A DNA stretch of 64,000 nt from Streptomyces lydicus (lineage in GTDB: Bacteria > Actinomycetota > Actinomycetes > Streptomycetales > Streptomycetaceae). The DNA is taken from positions 1,488,001-1,552,000 of the forward strand of contig NZ_CP017157.1 in NCBI RefSeq assembly GCF_001729485.1, read 5' to 3'. A program made the position numbers and the translations under genes. This document shows positions 45,058 to 55,999 of this stretch, in pieces; the first letter of the stretch is position 1; the number at the start of each line of letters is the position of its first letter. The notes under the pieces are model-generated. The model saw only the letters and a program-made list of their open reading frames with translations, ran no database searches and was not told the origin of the DNA.

Positions 45058-45102
45058 AGCATGGCATGACGGCTGACAGATTTCAATATCTGTCAGCCGT
45101 CA
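45058..45102 (-). promoter_or_regulatory. AKR-tetR promoter overlapped by a 36-bp palindrome
   Basis: On the minus strand TTGAAA (complement of 45081-45086), a 17-nt spacer and CATGCT (complement of 45058-45063) form a promoter. A perfect inverted repeat with 15-bp arms (TGACGGCTGACAGAT at 45067-45081, complement arm 45088-45102) and a 6-bp centre covers the -35 and the spacer. This is the expected placement for a TetR-type repressor site. It also lies 39 nt behind the MFS stop and might help terminate it. Confidence 0.75.
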
Positions 45103-45140
45103 CATGTGAGCCCGGCTGTCTCCTCGCGCCTTTCCGCAGG

Positions 45141-46592
45141 TCAGCGCACGGACCGCGGGAGCCGCAGGGCAAGCGCCGTGGTCCCCGCGACGATGGCCAG
45201 CTGGGTCAACAGGGCGGCGAGCAGCGCGTCGCGGATGCCGACGCTCGGCAGCAGCGAGAGGAAGAGGGTGCCCAGGGTCGCCACGCCCAGCGCGAGCCCG
45301 GACTGCTGGGTGGTGACCATCGCGCCGCCGCCCACCCCCGCCTGCGCCACCGGCAGTTCGCTCAGCACGATGCGCATCAGAACCGGCAGCACCATGCCCT
45401 GCCCGAAGCCCAGGACCGCCATGCTCGGCGCGAGACCGGCCACCGAGGTACCGGGCCAGCTCGCGTGCACGGTCAGCGCCAGCGCGATCAGCCCGCCGCC
45501 CTGGATCAGCGAACCGGCGATCACCACCCGCCGCCCGAAGCGGCCGACCAGCCGCGGCCCGGCGAGCGAGGCGATGAAGAAGGTCACGCAGAGCGGCACC
45601 AGCGACAGGCCGGCCGCGAACGGGCCGTAACGCAGGCCGTTCTGCAGGGCGACGGCCACCACGAACATGAACCCGCCGAAGCCCACCGAGAACGGAACGA
45701 TCATGGCCAGCCCGCTGTTCACGGACGGGATGCGCAGGAGCGAGGGCGGCACCAGCGGCGTGCGCCCGGAACGCTCGGCCCGCGGCTCGACCAGGACGAA
45801 CGCGGTGCCGACGAAGGGGAAGACGGCCAGCAGGAGCCAGGACCACAGGGGCCAGCCGGCCGCCCGCCCCTCGGTCAGCGGCAGCAGCAGCGTGATCAGG
45901 GCGGCGGCCAGCAGCGCGGTACCGGGACCGTCGACGCGGGTCGGGTGCGGGGAGCGGGTCTCGGGCACCGTACGGGCGGCCAGCAGCCAGGCCGCCGCCG
46001 CGATCGGCACGTTCACCAGGAAGACCGCGCGCCAGCCGGTGCCCGCCAGGTCGACGGAGACCAGCAGCCCGCCGAGCACCTGGCCGACGGCGCTGGAGAC
46101 GCCGGCCGTGCCGCCGTACAGGCTGACGGCCCTGGCGCGCCGCTTGCCGGTGGTCGTGGCCTGGATGGTGGCCAGCACCTGCGGCAGCAGCAGCGCCGCC
46201 GCCGCGCCCTGGGTGACCCGGGCGGCCACCAGCGTCCCGGCGTCCGGGGCGAGACCGCAGGCCAGCGAGGTCAGACCGAACGCGGCCAGGCCCCACAGGA
46301 ACAGCCGGCGGCGGCCGACCATGTCGCCGAGCCGGCCGCCCAGGACGAGCAGCGTGGCGTAGGCGACGCCGTATCCGGCCACCACCATCTCCAGCATCGC
46401 GGGGCCCGCGTGCAGGTCGCGGTCGATGGTCGGCAGGGCGACGTTGACGATAAAGAAGTCGATCATGGGCAGGGCGGCGCCCAGCAGAACGGTCAGCAGG
46501 CCCAGAGGGGTCAGCAGCGCCGGGACGGCGGGCTTCGGCGGCACGTCGGCCGGCGCTTCGAGAGTGGGGGTCAGTGCTCGGGTATCGCTCAC
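45141..46592 (-). CDS. MFS drug exporter, DHA2-like
   Basis: A 483-residue major-facilitator protein with about 14 hydrophobic helices. The motif-A region is LGGRLGDMVGRRRLFLWGLA and the DHA2-type start is GAALPMIDFFIVNVALPTID; TQGAAAALLLPQVLATI and SAVGQVLGGLLVS follow. It probably exports a toxic compound or antibiotic by proton antiport. GTG 46592 gives MSDTRALTP. The gene is divergent from a MmyB-like regulator whose presumed operator overlaps its promoter. Confidence 0.9.
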   Translation of the reverse strand: MSDTRALTPTLEAPADVPPKPAVPALLTPLGLLTVLLGAALPMIDFFIVNVALPTIDRDLHAGPAMLEMVVAGYGVAYATLLVLGGRLGDMVGRRRLFLWGLAAFGLTSLACGLAPDAGTLVAARVTQGAAAALLLPQVLATIQATTTGKRRARAVSLYGGTAGVSSAVGQVLGGLLVSVDLAGTGWRAVFLVNVPIAAAAWLLAARTVPETRSPHPTRVDGPGTALLAAALITLLLPLTEGRAAGWPLWSWLLLAVFPFVGTAFVLVEPRAERSGRTPLVPPSLLRIPSVNSGLAMIVPFSVGFGGFMFVVAVALQNGLRYGPFAAGLSLVPLCVTFFIASLAGPRLVGRFGRRVVIAGSLIQGGGLIALALTVHASWPGTSVAGLAPSMAVLGFGQGMVLPVLMRIVLSELPVAQAGVGGGAMVTTQQSGLALGVATLGTLFLSLLPSVGIRDALLAALLTQLAIVAGTTALALRLPRSVR

Positions 46593-46623
46593 GGTGTCGA
46601 CGATCGCCGACGACTCAGACGGG

Positions 46624-46647
46624 TACCAGAGTGTCCTTATCCTGGTA
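46624..46647. promoter_or_regulatory. Divergent MFS/MmyB-like control region
   Basis: An inverted repeat TACCAG (46624-46629) and CTGGTA (46642-46647) with 12-nt spacing lies between the divergent genes. On the minus strand TTGCCA and GATAAG, 17 nt apart, could be the MFS promoter, whose -10 falls inside the repeat. TATCCT at 46638-46643 is a possible -10 for the other gene. Confidence 0.45.
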
Positions 46648-46693
46648 TCGGTGCTACCTGGCAACCGGCTGAGCACTGCGGCACCCTGGAAGC

Positions 46694-47632
46694 ATGACCG
46701 TAGACGCGACCCTGACGCAGGCTGCCACACGCCCCGCCGCGTCCGCCGCTCCGCCGCCGTCCGGCACCGCCCCGCGCACGGGCACGACACCCGGCGACGA
46801 CGCCGTGCGCCGGGCCGAGCTGGCCGCCTTCCTGCGCAGCCGGCGCGAGCGCATCACCCCCGAGCAGGTCGGCCTGCCGCGCGGTGCCCGCCGCCGGACG
46901 CCCGGGCTGCGCCGCGAGGAGGTCGCGCACCTGGGGGCCGTCGGCGTCACCTGGTACACCTGGCTCGAACAGGCCCGGGACATCCACGTCTCCCCGCAGG
47001 TCCTGGACGCGGTGGCCCGCGCGCTGCTGCTCGACCGCGCCGAGCGCAGCCACCTCTTCGCGCTCGCCGGCGCCGTCGATCCGCTGCCGGGCAAGGAGTG
47101 CACCGGCGTCTCGCGTGAACTGCGCCAGATGCTCCAGCAGTTGGCGCCGTTCCCCGCGGTCGTCCAGAACAGCCGGTTCGACATCCTCGCCCACAACAGC
47201 ACCTACGGGCGGCTGATGTGCGACCTCGACGCGCTGCCCGAAGAGGACCGCAACTGCATGTGGCTGGCGTTCACCAACCCCGATTGGCGGGCGTGCGTGG
47301 TCGATCTGGACGCCACGATGCGGCTGATGGCCGCCAAGTTCCGCGCCTCGATGGCCGAGCACGTCGCGGAGCCCGCCTGGAAGGCACTGGTCGCCCGGCT
47401 GACGGACGCCTCGCCCGAGTTCCGGGAGATCTGGGCGCAGCACGAGGTCATCCGCCCGGCCAGCTCCGTCAAGCTCTTCCGCCACCCCCGGGTGGGCCTC
47501 CTCCAGGTGACCGCCACCAGCCTGTGGACGGGCCCCAACCCCGGCCCGAAGCTGCTGGCCTACACCCCCGTGGACGAGACGACCCACGAGCGGCTCCGGC
47601 AGCTGGAGGAGCTGGCGCTCGCCGCGGCGTGA
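46694..47632 (+). CDS. MmyB-like XRE transcriptional regulator
   Basis: A 312-residue regulator: an N-terminal Pro/Ala/Thr-rich tail (about 1-35), a helix-turn-helix (RAELAAFLRSRRERITPEQV, TPGLRREEVAHLGAVGVTWY), and a C-terminal MmyB-type ligand domain (QNSRFDILAHNSTYGRLMCD, LLQVTATSLWTGPNPGPKLL). Proteins of this type are abundant in Streptomyces and commonly control an adjacent divergent oxidoreductase or transporter gene. Here the divergent neighbour is an MFS exporter, the probable target. The ligand domain resembles PAS-like fatty-acid-binding folds. Confidence 0.92.
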   Translation: MTVDATLTQAATRPAASAAPPPSGTAPRTGTTPGDDAVRRAELAAFLRSRRERITPEQVGLPRGARRRTPGLRREEVAHLGAVGVTWYTWLEQARDIHVSPQVLDAVARALLLDRAERSHLFALAGAVDPLPGKECTGVSRELRQMLQQLAPFPAVVQNSRFDILAHNSTYGRLMCDLDALPEEDRNCMWLAFTNPDWRACVVDLDATMRLMAAKFRASMAEHVAEPAWKALVARLTDASPEFREIWAQHEVIRPASSVKLFRHPRVGLLQVTATSLWTGPNPGPKLLAYTPVDETTHERLRQLEELALAAA

Positions 47633-47746
47633 CGTGGCCGGGCCCGCCGGGTGACGTGACCGCGTCCGGTCGCCGCGCCGCAGCGGGCCGGACACCGGCC
47701 GCGCGCTGTCCCACGGCCTCGGGCCGCCCGCCGACGGCGCGCCGCC

Positions 47747-49201
47747 CTACGACCGCGCGTCGGCCGGGCGGTGTCCCGGCCGGTCCTCCTCGAAGAGCGC
47801 CGCGGTGCGCCGGACGGTGGCCCTGGCCCAGCGGCCCGTCGTCAGGGCGCCGAGCAGCAGGACGGCCGCGCCGCAGCCGGCGATGATCCACCAGGCCGGC
47901 CGGCCCGCCGCGACGAACTGCTGCCCGCCGGCGGCGGCGTGCGCCCCGCCCGCCAGTACGGCGCCGATCACCGCGACGCCGAGCGACTGCCCCACCTGCC
48001 GGCTGGTGGACGCCACGGCGGCGGCCACCCCGGCCTGGGCGCGCGGCATACCGGACACCGCGGTATTGGTGATCGGTGCGTTGACCAGGCCGAATCCGAT
48101 GCCGAAGAGGACGTAGCCGGTGAACAGCAGGGTGTTGCTCGCCTGTGCGTCGAAGGCCGCGAAGAGCAGCCCGCTCGCGCCCATCGTGGTACCGGCGAGC
48201 AGCAGCGGCAGCCGGGGGCCGCGGTTGCCGACGAGCCGTCCCGACAGCGGTGCGCAGACCAGCGTCATCCCGGCCATGGGCAGCATGTAGAGCCCGGCCT
48301 CCAGGGCGGACAGCCCGCGGATGTTCTGCAGGTACAGCGTGTTGACGAAGAGGAAGCCGCCGAGCGCGGCGAAGGCGCACACCGCGACGACGGTGGCGCC
48401 GCTGAACGGCGCGCTGTGGAAGAACCGCAGGTCGATCAGGGGTTCCCTGCGGCGCCGCTCGTAGCCGATCAGCGCCACCAGCGAGACCAGCGCCACCAGC
48501 ACGAAGCCCAGGATCTCGGGGGAGGTCCAGCCGGCGCCGGGCGCCTCGATGATCGCGTACGTCAGCGAGCCGAGCAGCGCGATCACCAGCAGCTGGCCCA
48601 CCGGGTCGACCCGGCGCGGCCGCGGGGCGCGTGACTCGGGGACGTAGCGCAGGGTGAGGAACAGCGCGAGCGCGCCGATCGGGACGTTGATCCAGAAGAT
48701 CGAGCGCCAGCCGACGCTCTGCACCAGCAGCCCGCCGATCACCGGCCCGGCCGCCATGCTGATGCCGACGACCCCGCCCCACACCCCGATGGCACGGGCA
48801 CGTTCCCGGGGGTCGGTGAAGGTGTTGGTGATGATCGACATCGCGACGGGGTTGAGCATCGAGCCGCCGACGGCCTGCACCATCCGGAAGACCACCAGCC
48901 ACGAGAGGCCGGGCGCCAGGCTGCACAGCAGCGAGCCGAGCGCGAAGACCACCAGCCCCACCGTGAATATCCGCCGCCGGCCCAGCCGGTCGGCCGTCGA
49001 ACCGGCCAGCATCAGCAGCGACGCCAGCACCAGCGTGTAGGCGTCGATCGTCCACTGCATCCCGGAGACCGAGGCGTGCAGCTCACGCTGCATCGACGGC
49101 AGGGCGACGTTGAGCACGGTGTTGTCCAGGCTGACGATCAGCAGGCTCATACAGCAGATCGCCAGTACCAGGAGTCGACGCCGGCGGCTGAGGTCAGGCA
49201 T
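47747..49201 (-). CDS. MFS drug exporter, EmrB/QacA (DHA2) type
   Basis: A 484-residue transporter with 14 predicted helices. The family signature near helix 1 is CCMSLLIVSLDNTVLNVALP; motif A is LAGSTADRLGRRRIFTVGLV and the helix 5 motif is GVVGISMAAGPVIGGLL. The protein ends in a short charged tail. It is convergent with the MmyB-like gene and divergent from dusB. The ATG at 49201 has no ribosome site, but TAGCGT lies 6 nt upstream. No regulator is adjacent on its promoter side. The substrate is unknown. Confidence 0.92.
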   Translation of the reverse strand: MPDLSRRRRLLVLAICCMSLLIVSLDNTVLNVALPSMQRELHASVSGMQWTIDAYTLVLASLLMLAGSTADRLGRRRIFTVGLVVFALGSLLCSLAPGLSWLVVFRMVQAVGGSMLNPVAMSIITNTFTDPRERARAIGVWGGVVGISMAAGPVIGGLLVQSVGWRSIFWINVPIGALALFLTLRYVPESRAPRPRRVDPVGQLLVIALLGSLTYAIIEAPGAGWTSPEILGFVLVALVSLVALIGYERRRREPLIDLRFFHSAPFSGATVVAVCAFAALGGFLFVNTLYLQNIRGLSALEAGLYMLPMAGMTLVCAPLSGRLVGNRGPRLPLLLAGTTMGASGLLFAAFDAQASNTLLFTGYVLFGIGFGLVNAPITNTAVSGMPRAQAGVAAAVASTSRQVGQSLGVAVIGAVLAGGAHAAAGGQQFVAAGRPAWWIIAGCGAAVLLLGALTTGRWARATVRRTAALFEEDRPGHRPADARS

Positions 49202-49213
49202 GGTTGAACGCTA
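49199..49213 (-). promoter_or_regulatory. Candidate leaderless promoter for the second MFS gene
   Basis: On the minus strand TAGCGT (complement of 49208-49213) lies 6 nt before the ATG at 49201, without a ribosome site. Confidence 0.4.
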
Positions 49214-49378
49214 CAACGATCCGCGTCGTCCGTGCCCGGTAGGCCCGCTCCCGTGGTCCCGGCAGGGCCACTCCCGCGGTGCGGGACAATAGGAGGTCGC
49301 AGCCGCCGGCCGGCCCGTCCGTACGCCGTGCGGCCCGCCCGCCCCGCCCCGTCGAAGGAAGCCGAGGAAGACAGCCCC

Positions 49379-50506
49379 ATGACTCCGCTGCAGATCGGTC
49401 CGCACACCGTGCAGCCGCCCGTGGTCCTCGCGCCGATGGCCGGGATCACCAACGCCCCGTTCCGGACGCTGTGCCGGGAGTTCTCGGGCGGCAAGGGCCT
49501 GTTCGTCAGCGAAATGATCACGACGCGGGCGCTGGTCGAGCGCAACGAGAAGACCATGCAGCTGATCCACTTCGACGAGACCGAGAAGCCGCGCTCGATC
49601 CAGCTGTACGGCGTCGACCCGGACACCGTCGGCAAGGCCGTCCGCATGATCGCGGACGAGGACCTCGCCGATCACATCGACCTCAACTTCGGCTGCCCGG
49701 TCCCCAAGGTGACCCGTAAGGGCGGCGGCTCGGCGCTCCCGTACAAGCGCCATCTGCTGCGTTCCATCCTGCGCGAGGCGGTGGCGAACGCGGGCGCGCT
49801 GCCGGTGACCATGAAGATGCGCAAGGGCATCGACGACGACCACATCACCTACCTGGACGCGGGGCGGATCGCGGCCGAGGAGGGCGTCACCGCCATCGCG
49901 CTGCACGGGCGGACCGCGGCCCAGCACTACGGCGGCACCGCCGACTGGGACGCCATCGCCCGTCTGAAGGAGCACGTCCCCGAGATCCCGGTGCTCGGCA
50001 ACGGGGACATCTGGTCGGCGGACGACGCCCGGCGGATGATGCGCGAGACCGGCTGCGACGGGGTGGTCGTCGGGCGCGGCTGCCTGGGCCGGCCCTGGCT
50101 GTTCGGCGACCTGGTCGCCGGCTTCGAGGGGACGGGCACCTACGCCGAGCCCACCCTCAAGGAGGTCGCGGCCGTGATGCTGCGGCACGCCACCCTGCTC
50201 GGCGAGTGGATCGGCGACGAGGCGCGCGGCGTGATCGACTTCCGCAAGCACGTCGCCTGGTACACCAAGGGCTTCTCGATCGGCTCCGAGATGCGCCGCA
50301 GCCTCGCGGTGACCTCCTCGCTCGACGAGCTGGAGTCCCTGCTGTCGGAGCTGGACCTGGACCAGCCGTGGCCGGCCGGCGCGGACGGCCCGCGCGGCCG
50401 TACGTCGGGCCGCAACCGCGTCGTCCTCCCGGACGGCTGGCTGGACGACCCGTACGACTGCGCGGGCGTCGACGCGGACGCGGAGCTGGACACCTCGGGC
50501 GGCTGA
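49379..50506 (+). CDS. dusB: tRNA-dihydrouridine synthase DusB
   Basis: A 375-residue FMN enzyme reducing uridines of tRNA to dihydrouridine. The N-terminal flavin loop is LAPMAGITNAPFRTLCREF; the catalytic Cys is in LNFGCPVPKVTRKGGGSAL; the FMN phosphate site is VLGNGDIWSADDARRMM and VVVGRGCLGRPWLFGD. ATG 49379 follows AGGAAG. The C-terminal 40 residues are an actinobacterial extension. The gene stands alone between an MFS exporter and a MarR gene. Confidence 0.95.
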   Translation: MTPLQIGPHTVQPPVVLAPMAGITNAPFRTLCREFSGGKGLFVSEMITTRALVERNEKTMQLIHFDETEKPRSIQLYGVDPDTVGKAVRMIADEDLADHIDLNFGCPVPKVTRKGGGSALPYKRHLLRSILREAVANAGALPVTMKMRKGIDDDHITYLDAGRIAAEEGVTAIALHGRTAAQHYGGTADWDAIARLKEHVPEIPVLGNGDIWSADDARRMMRETGCDGVVVGRGCLGRPWLFGDLVAGFEGTGTYAEPTLKEVAAVMLRHATLLGEWIGDEARGVIDFRKHVAWYTKGFSIGSEMRRSLAVTSSLDELESLLSELDLDQPWPAGADGPRGRTSGRNRVVLPDGWLDDPYDCAGVDADAELDTSGG

Positions 50507-50580
50507 GCGCGGCGCGCGGCCCCACGGGCCCGGCGTTACCGTTTGAGTCCGTACGGGAGCTGGCCGAGGGAGTGCGCGCT

Positions 50581-51156
50581 GTGGTGAGCGGAGACCGTTC
50601 CGTCGAGGACACCGAGCAGGCCGTACGGGCCAGGCTCGGGGACCTCCCCCTCCACCGTGCGCAGATGGCCGCGGTGGCGGGCCTCCACCGCGCCGCGGCT
50701 GCCGTGCGCCAGCACGTCGAGAACTCCGTGCTGCGCGGCGCCGATCTGACCTGGACGTCGTTCGTCGTGCTGTGGGTGGTGTGGATCCGCGGTGAGCCGG
50801 AGACCCGGGAGGTCGCCGCGGAAGCCGGCATCTCCAAGGGCACGCTCACCGGCGTCGCCCGCACCCTGCAGGGCCGCGGCCTGCTGGAACGCAAGGAGCA
50901 CCCGGTCGACGGGCGGCTCGTCCTGCTCGCCGTCACGCCCGAGGGCGAGCGGCTGATGGCCCGGATCGTCCCGGAGTTCAACGCCGAGGAGGTCTTCGTC
51001 ACCGAGGCGTTGAGCGACGACGAGGCGGAGGACCTGGCGGATCTGCTGCGCCGGGTGGTGCTCCAGGTCGAGACCCGCGGCGCGGAACGCCGGCTGGAGC
51101 TGCTCGACGGCCGGGAGCCACCGCCCCGGCGCAGCGGCCGCCGCGCGCAGCACTGA
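50581..51156 (+). CDS. MarR-family transcriptional regulator
   Basis: A 191-residue winged-helix regulator. The core is LTWTSFVVLWVVWIRGEPET, then REVAAEAGISKGTLTGVART as the recognition region and RKEHPVDGRLVLLAVTPEGE as the wing. The C-terminus is basic and Arg/Pro-rich. GTG 50581 is favoured by GAGGGA 9 nt upstream; GTG 50584 is equally close. It is 74 nt behind dusB and convergent with an ECF sigma gene. Targets and ligand are unknown. Confidence 0.9.
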   Translation: MVSGDRSVEDTEQAVRARLGDLPLHRAQMAAVAGLHRAAAAVRQHVENSVLRGADLTWTSFVVLWVVWIRGEPETREVAAEAGISKGTLTGVARTLQGRGLLERKEHPVDGRLVLLAVTPEGERLMARIVPEFNAEEVFVTEALSDDEAEDLADLLRRVVLQVETRGAERRLELLDGREPPPRRSGRRAQH

Positions 51157-51192
51157 CCGCCGCCTGAGCCCACGCCGCCGGTGCACCGGCCG

Positions 51193-52095
51193 TCAGCGGT
51201 CGAGGACGGCCAGGTCGAGCCGGTGCAACCGCGCCGGGTCGGCCAGTACGTCGATGGCGACGGCCTGCCCGTCCGTGACGGTGAAGGCCATGACGGACAG
51301 CGGCCGCCCCTGGGCGACGACCACGACTCCGGCGGCCCCGTTGACCAGCGCCGGCCGGACGTACGGGGCGAGCTGCCCGAAGGTGAGGGCCTGCGCGGCC
51401 ACGGTCCGCGCGCCGTGCAGCACGACGGTGTGGCGGGCCCCGGCGCCGCCGTCGGAGCGCAGCACGACGTCCGGGTCGAGGACCGTGACCAGCGCCTCGA
51501 AGTCGCCGTCACGGGCGGCGGCGAAGAACGCGTCGACGACCTTCCGCTGCCGGGCGAGGTCCGGGTCGGGCGCCGGGGCCCGACCCCGCACCCGGCGGCG
51601 GGCGCGGCTCGCGAGTTGCCGGGTCGCGGCCGCGGACCGCTCGATCAGCGGGGCGATCTCGTCGAAGGGCACGGCGAACATGTCGTGCAGGACGAACGCC
51701 AGCCGCTCGGCCGGCGCCAGCGCGTCGAGCACCACCAGCAGCGCCAGCCCGACGGAGTCGGCCAACAGGGCTTCCTGTTCGGGGTCGACGCCGTCCGCAC
51801 GGCTGACGACCGGGTCGGGTATCCGCACCTCCAGGGGGTCCTCGCGCCGGTGCTCGCGGGTGCGCAGCTGGTTGAGGCAGAGCCGGGCCACCACTGTGGT
51901 CAGCCACCCGGCGAGGTTCTCGACGCCGCTGGTGTCGGTGCGGTGCAGCCTCAGCCAGGCTTCCTGTACGGCGTCGTCGGCCTCGCTGAGCGAACCGAGC
52001 ATGCGGTAGGCCACCGCGCGCAGTCGCGCCCGGTGTTCCTCGAAGCGCGCGGCGAGTACCGCGGTCCGGTCCACCGTGCCTGCACTCTCGTCCAC
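51193..52095 (-). CDS. ECF sigma factor with SnoaL-like extension (ECF41/SigJ-like)
   Basis: A 300-residue extracytoplasmic-function sigma factor. Region 2 is about residues 15-80 (AYRMLGSLSEADDAVQEAWL), region 4 about 125-180 (LAPAERLAFVLHDMFAVPFD, EIAPLIERSAAATRQLASRA), and a C-terminal SnoaL/NTF2-like domain of about 110 residues replaces an anti-sigma factor. The motifs DGGAG and DPARLHRLDL correspond to the DGGGK and NPDKL boxes by which ECF41 proteins self-regulate. GTG 52095 is preceded by AAGGAAG. The usual ECF41 partner gene (a carboxymuconolactone decarboxylase, oxidoreductase or epimerase) is not adjacent. Confidence 0.9.
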   Translation of the reverse strand: MDESAGTVDRTAVLAARFEEHRARLRAVAYRMLGSLSEADDAVQEAWLRLHRTDTSGVENLAGWLTTVVARLCLNQLRTREHRREDPLEVRIPDPVVSRADGVDPEQEALLADSVGLALLVVLDALAPAERLAFVLHDMFAVPFDEIAPLIERSAAATRQLASRARRRVRGRAPAPDPDLARQRKVVDAFFAAARDGDFEALVTVLDPDVVLRSDGGAGARHTVVLHGARTVAAQALTFGQLAPYVRPALVNGAAGVVVVAQGRPLSVMAFTVTDGQAVAIDVLADPARLHRLDLAVLDR

Positions 52096-52379
52096 CGTGT
52101 CACTTCCTTCCCGGGGGCCCGCGACAGAGGGGCCGGGAGCATCTTCCCGGTAGTGGCCCAGGAGTTCACCGCGAGGACGGACGCGGGGGCGTGCCGGCCG
52201 GCCGTATACGACCTCGGACGCGGGAGCGGACCTCACCTTGGCCGGGAACCATGGCCCGGCGGCTCTCCTCGGGGCTGCCTGCGGAGTGACGGGTGGCCGA
52301 TTTGCGCGCAGATCTGCCGCTCGGGCGGGACCGGGTGCGTGTTCCGGTCGACGATTTTCCTGAGCGAGGAGCGCGAAGC

Positions 52380-52503
52380 GGGTCCAAATGATGGGACCCA
52401 CTCACACATGAGCGCGTGATTCTCGCCACCCCTGATAGGGGTTGCGCTCAGATGAGCGGTTGGCGCCGGGCTCCACCTCTCCAAGGGTGGCACCCGGTGC
52501 CAC
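52380..52503. promoter_or_regulatory. Cluster of four short palindromes upstream of ppdK
   Basis: The 649-nt gap between the sigma gene and ppdK holds, in order: GGGTCC/GGACCC (52380-52385, 52394-52399), ACCCCT-GAT-AGGGGT (52428-52442), CGCTCA-GA-TGAGCG (52445-52458) and GTGGCAC-CCG-GTGCCAC (52487-52503). They precede the candidate ppdK promoter and could be operators or part of a small RNA. From 52096 to 52379 I see nothing definite. Confidence 0.4.
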
Positions 52504-52522
52504 GCGTCATGCGTTCGATTCA

Positions 52523-52550
52523 TTGACCCATTCGTCGCACTGCGTAGTAC
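52523..52550 (+). promoter_or_regulatory. Candidate ppdK promoter
   Basis: TTGACC at 52523-52528 and TAGTAC at 52545-52550 are 16 nt apart. The leader to the ppdK start would be about 190 nt. Confidence 0.4.
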
Positions 52551-52744
52551 GAATGGCCCAACCGAGCAGCTGAGTGTAGTGATGCATTCAGGTAATGAAG
52601 TGTCGCCCGAGCGCGTGATCACTTTCGATCTGGTGGCGGACGACTGGTTACGCACGTATGTCGACCAAGTGGACGTACCCATACGCCTTCGATCTGGGTA
52701 TGTTCCTGGCCGTCAGGGCAGCCCGTCGGCGAGGAGTCAGTGCC

Positions 52745-55480
<2,736 letters not shown>

Positions 55481-55602
55481 ACCAGTCTTCCGGGGCCCCG
55501 CGGATGCCGAGCGCACCGCGGCGCCCCGGAAACGCACCACCGGAGCCGGCGGGCCGGGCGCCCGACCCTCACCCGCCCCCTCGCCAGGCTCCGGAACCCA
55601 AC

Positions 55603-55635
55603 GAGGGCGGCACCTTGTGCGGAGGTGCCGCCCTC
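55603..55635 (+). terminator. ppdK terminator, copy 1
   Basis: A perfect 13-bp stem (GAGGGCGGCACCT 55603-55615, AGGTGCCGCCCTC 55623-55635) with 7-nt loop is followed by GGTTTTC. It lies 122 nt after the ppdK stop. Confidence 0.8.
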
Positions 55636-55684
55636 GGTTTTCTGCGTTCGGGGTGAGCAGATGCGGGGGAGGGACAGCGGACGG

Positions 55685-55712
55685 GGGCGGCACCTGTGCG
55701 GAGGTGCCGCCC
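55685..55712 (+). terminator. ppdK terminator, copy 2
   Basis: An 11-bp stem (GGGCGGCACCT 55685-55695, AGGTGCCGCCC 55702-55712) with loop GTGCGG is nearly identical to the first hairpin 80 nt earlier. The rest of the 519-nt gap to the next gene (55713-55999) shows no gene; its last part presumably holds the promoter of the regulator. Confidence 0.75.
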
Positions 55713-55999
55713 TCGCTTTCTCCGGACTCCCCCCTCGGGAGCTGCCGCCACCCCGGTCGGCGCGGGAAGGCGGCCTTCGACGGGGCTGCCGAGCGGCCGG
55801 TTCATTGCCCATCACCCCCCACGGGATCGAGCAATCCGGGCCGGTCGCGCCGCCGTCGAATTGAGTACAAGCATTGCTCTCGCCTGCCGGGTCGCGCGAG
55901 CCCTTTCAAGTCTGGCCAAAAGGGCATGGTGACCGCGCGTGTTGGCGTGCATACTCAGGCGTGCCGGGGGCCGACTGAGGAAACAGGGGTGGAGGTTCG

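Noticed and set aside
52658..52744. Upstream ATG for ppdK
   Set aside because: It would add 29 residues not typical of the family and has no ribosome site, whereas GTG 52745 has GAGGAG at 8 nt.
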